A stretch of DNA of 64,000 nt from Cyclobacterium sp. SYSU L10401. Lineage in GTDB: Bacteria; Bacteroidota; Bacteroidia; Cytophagales; Cyclobacteriaceae. The notes beneath the pieces were generated by a model. That model did not search any database, was not told the origin of the DNA, and saw nothing but the letters and a program-made list of their open reading frames with translations. Where the stretch lies: assembly GCF_010993705.1 (NCBI RefSeq), contig NZ_WOFO01000002.1, positions 1-64,000 of the forward strand, written 5' to 3'. The position numbers were made by a program, and so were the translations under genes. Of this stretch, positions 63,845 to 64,000 are shown in pieces; the stretch's first letter is position 1; every line of letters starts with the position of its first letter.

Positions 63845-64000
63845 TTATTCATAGGTAAATAGGGCTGTAGCAGTACATTTATTGTTCGCCGCCAAGCGAA
63901 CCCACCTGGCCTCCAGCTCCTCTGGAAAGGTCTCCATATGTGTTTGACCCGGTGCTACCGTAACTTCTTTCCAATCCATCCAGGGACCATGGCCTATGGG
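63845..64000 (-). CDS. C-terminal end of a secreted protein, partial
   Basis: The last 51 residues of a minus-strand gene that continues beyond the window edge. They read IGHGPWMDWKEVTVAPGQ and later ARWVRLAANNKCTATALFTY. This ending resembles large secreted Bacteroidota proteins of polysaccharide loci whose role is unknown. Its stop is 26 bp upstream of the FMN-motif gene, so it heads or precedes the same operon. Confidence 0.6.
   Translation of the reverse strand, partial: PIGHGPWMDWKEVTVAPGQTHMETFPEELEARWVRLAANNKCTATALFTYE

Overview
The window looks like chromosomal DNA from a marine or polysaccharide-degrading member of the Bacteroidota, most likely near Cyclobacteriaceae (Cytophagales). 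The evidence is a SusC/SusD outer-membrane pair, many lipoproteins with Bacteroidota-type signal peptides, a DUF4221 lipoprotein, Uma2 nucleases, a planctomycete-type cytochrome (PSCyt1/PSD1) plus DUF1501 operon of a kind also found in this family, and moderate GC with AT-rich intergenic DNA. The assignment rests on gene content only.

Region by region. 1-99 is the 3' end of a group II intron (domains V and VI are readable). It is inserted antisense into a repetitive coiled-coil surface or tail-fibre-like gene (91-2076). 2764-15370 holds a FAD/Fe-S 2-hydroxyacid dehydrogenase, a kinase plus ADP-ribosylglycohydrolase pair, a fatty acid desaturase, a BASS-family transporter and the three-gene PSD1/DUF1501/DUF1569 operon. 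16052-30802 is a uronate-utilisation locus: SusC/SusD uptake, TRAP transporter DctPQM, KdgK, and divergently UxaA, an SDR mannonate/fructuronate oxidoreductase, UxuA and a Tat-exported Gfo/Idh/MocA protein. A near-perfect 20-bp palindrome with a LacI-family core lies in the divergent promoter, and a weaker match lies upstream of susC. Hexuronate isomerase, KDPG aldolase and the regulator itself are not in the window.

31021-37542 is accessory DNA with gene decay: a frameshifted SDR/DUF2867 gene, an orphan antitoxin with a degraded partner, a regulator remnant, hypothetical membrane and lipoproteins, and a fused tandem antitoxin. 37713-49577 carries a TolB-propeller amidohydrolase, an AAC(3)-like acetyltransferase, the two halves of a Tm-1-like protein as separate genes (PEP-hydrolase-like TIM barrel and UPF0261) around a haem-motif lipoprotein, and PEP carboxylase.

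49578-64000, almost all on the minus strand, is a second carbohydrate locus: a tandem pair of alginate-lyase-family proteins, two Uma2 paralogues separated by inverted three-hairpin repeats, and a tightly packed run encoding a discoidin/CelD_N-type hydrolase-like protein, a cytoplasmic FAD oxidoreductase, a Na+/solute symporter, a secreted FAD oxidoreductase and a secreted protein with a covalent-FMN motif. The last set reads as an envelope-spanning redox and import module for an unknown, probably sugar-derived, substrate. It is the best candidate here for an undescribed system.

No tRNA, rRNA or CRISPR array was seen.
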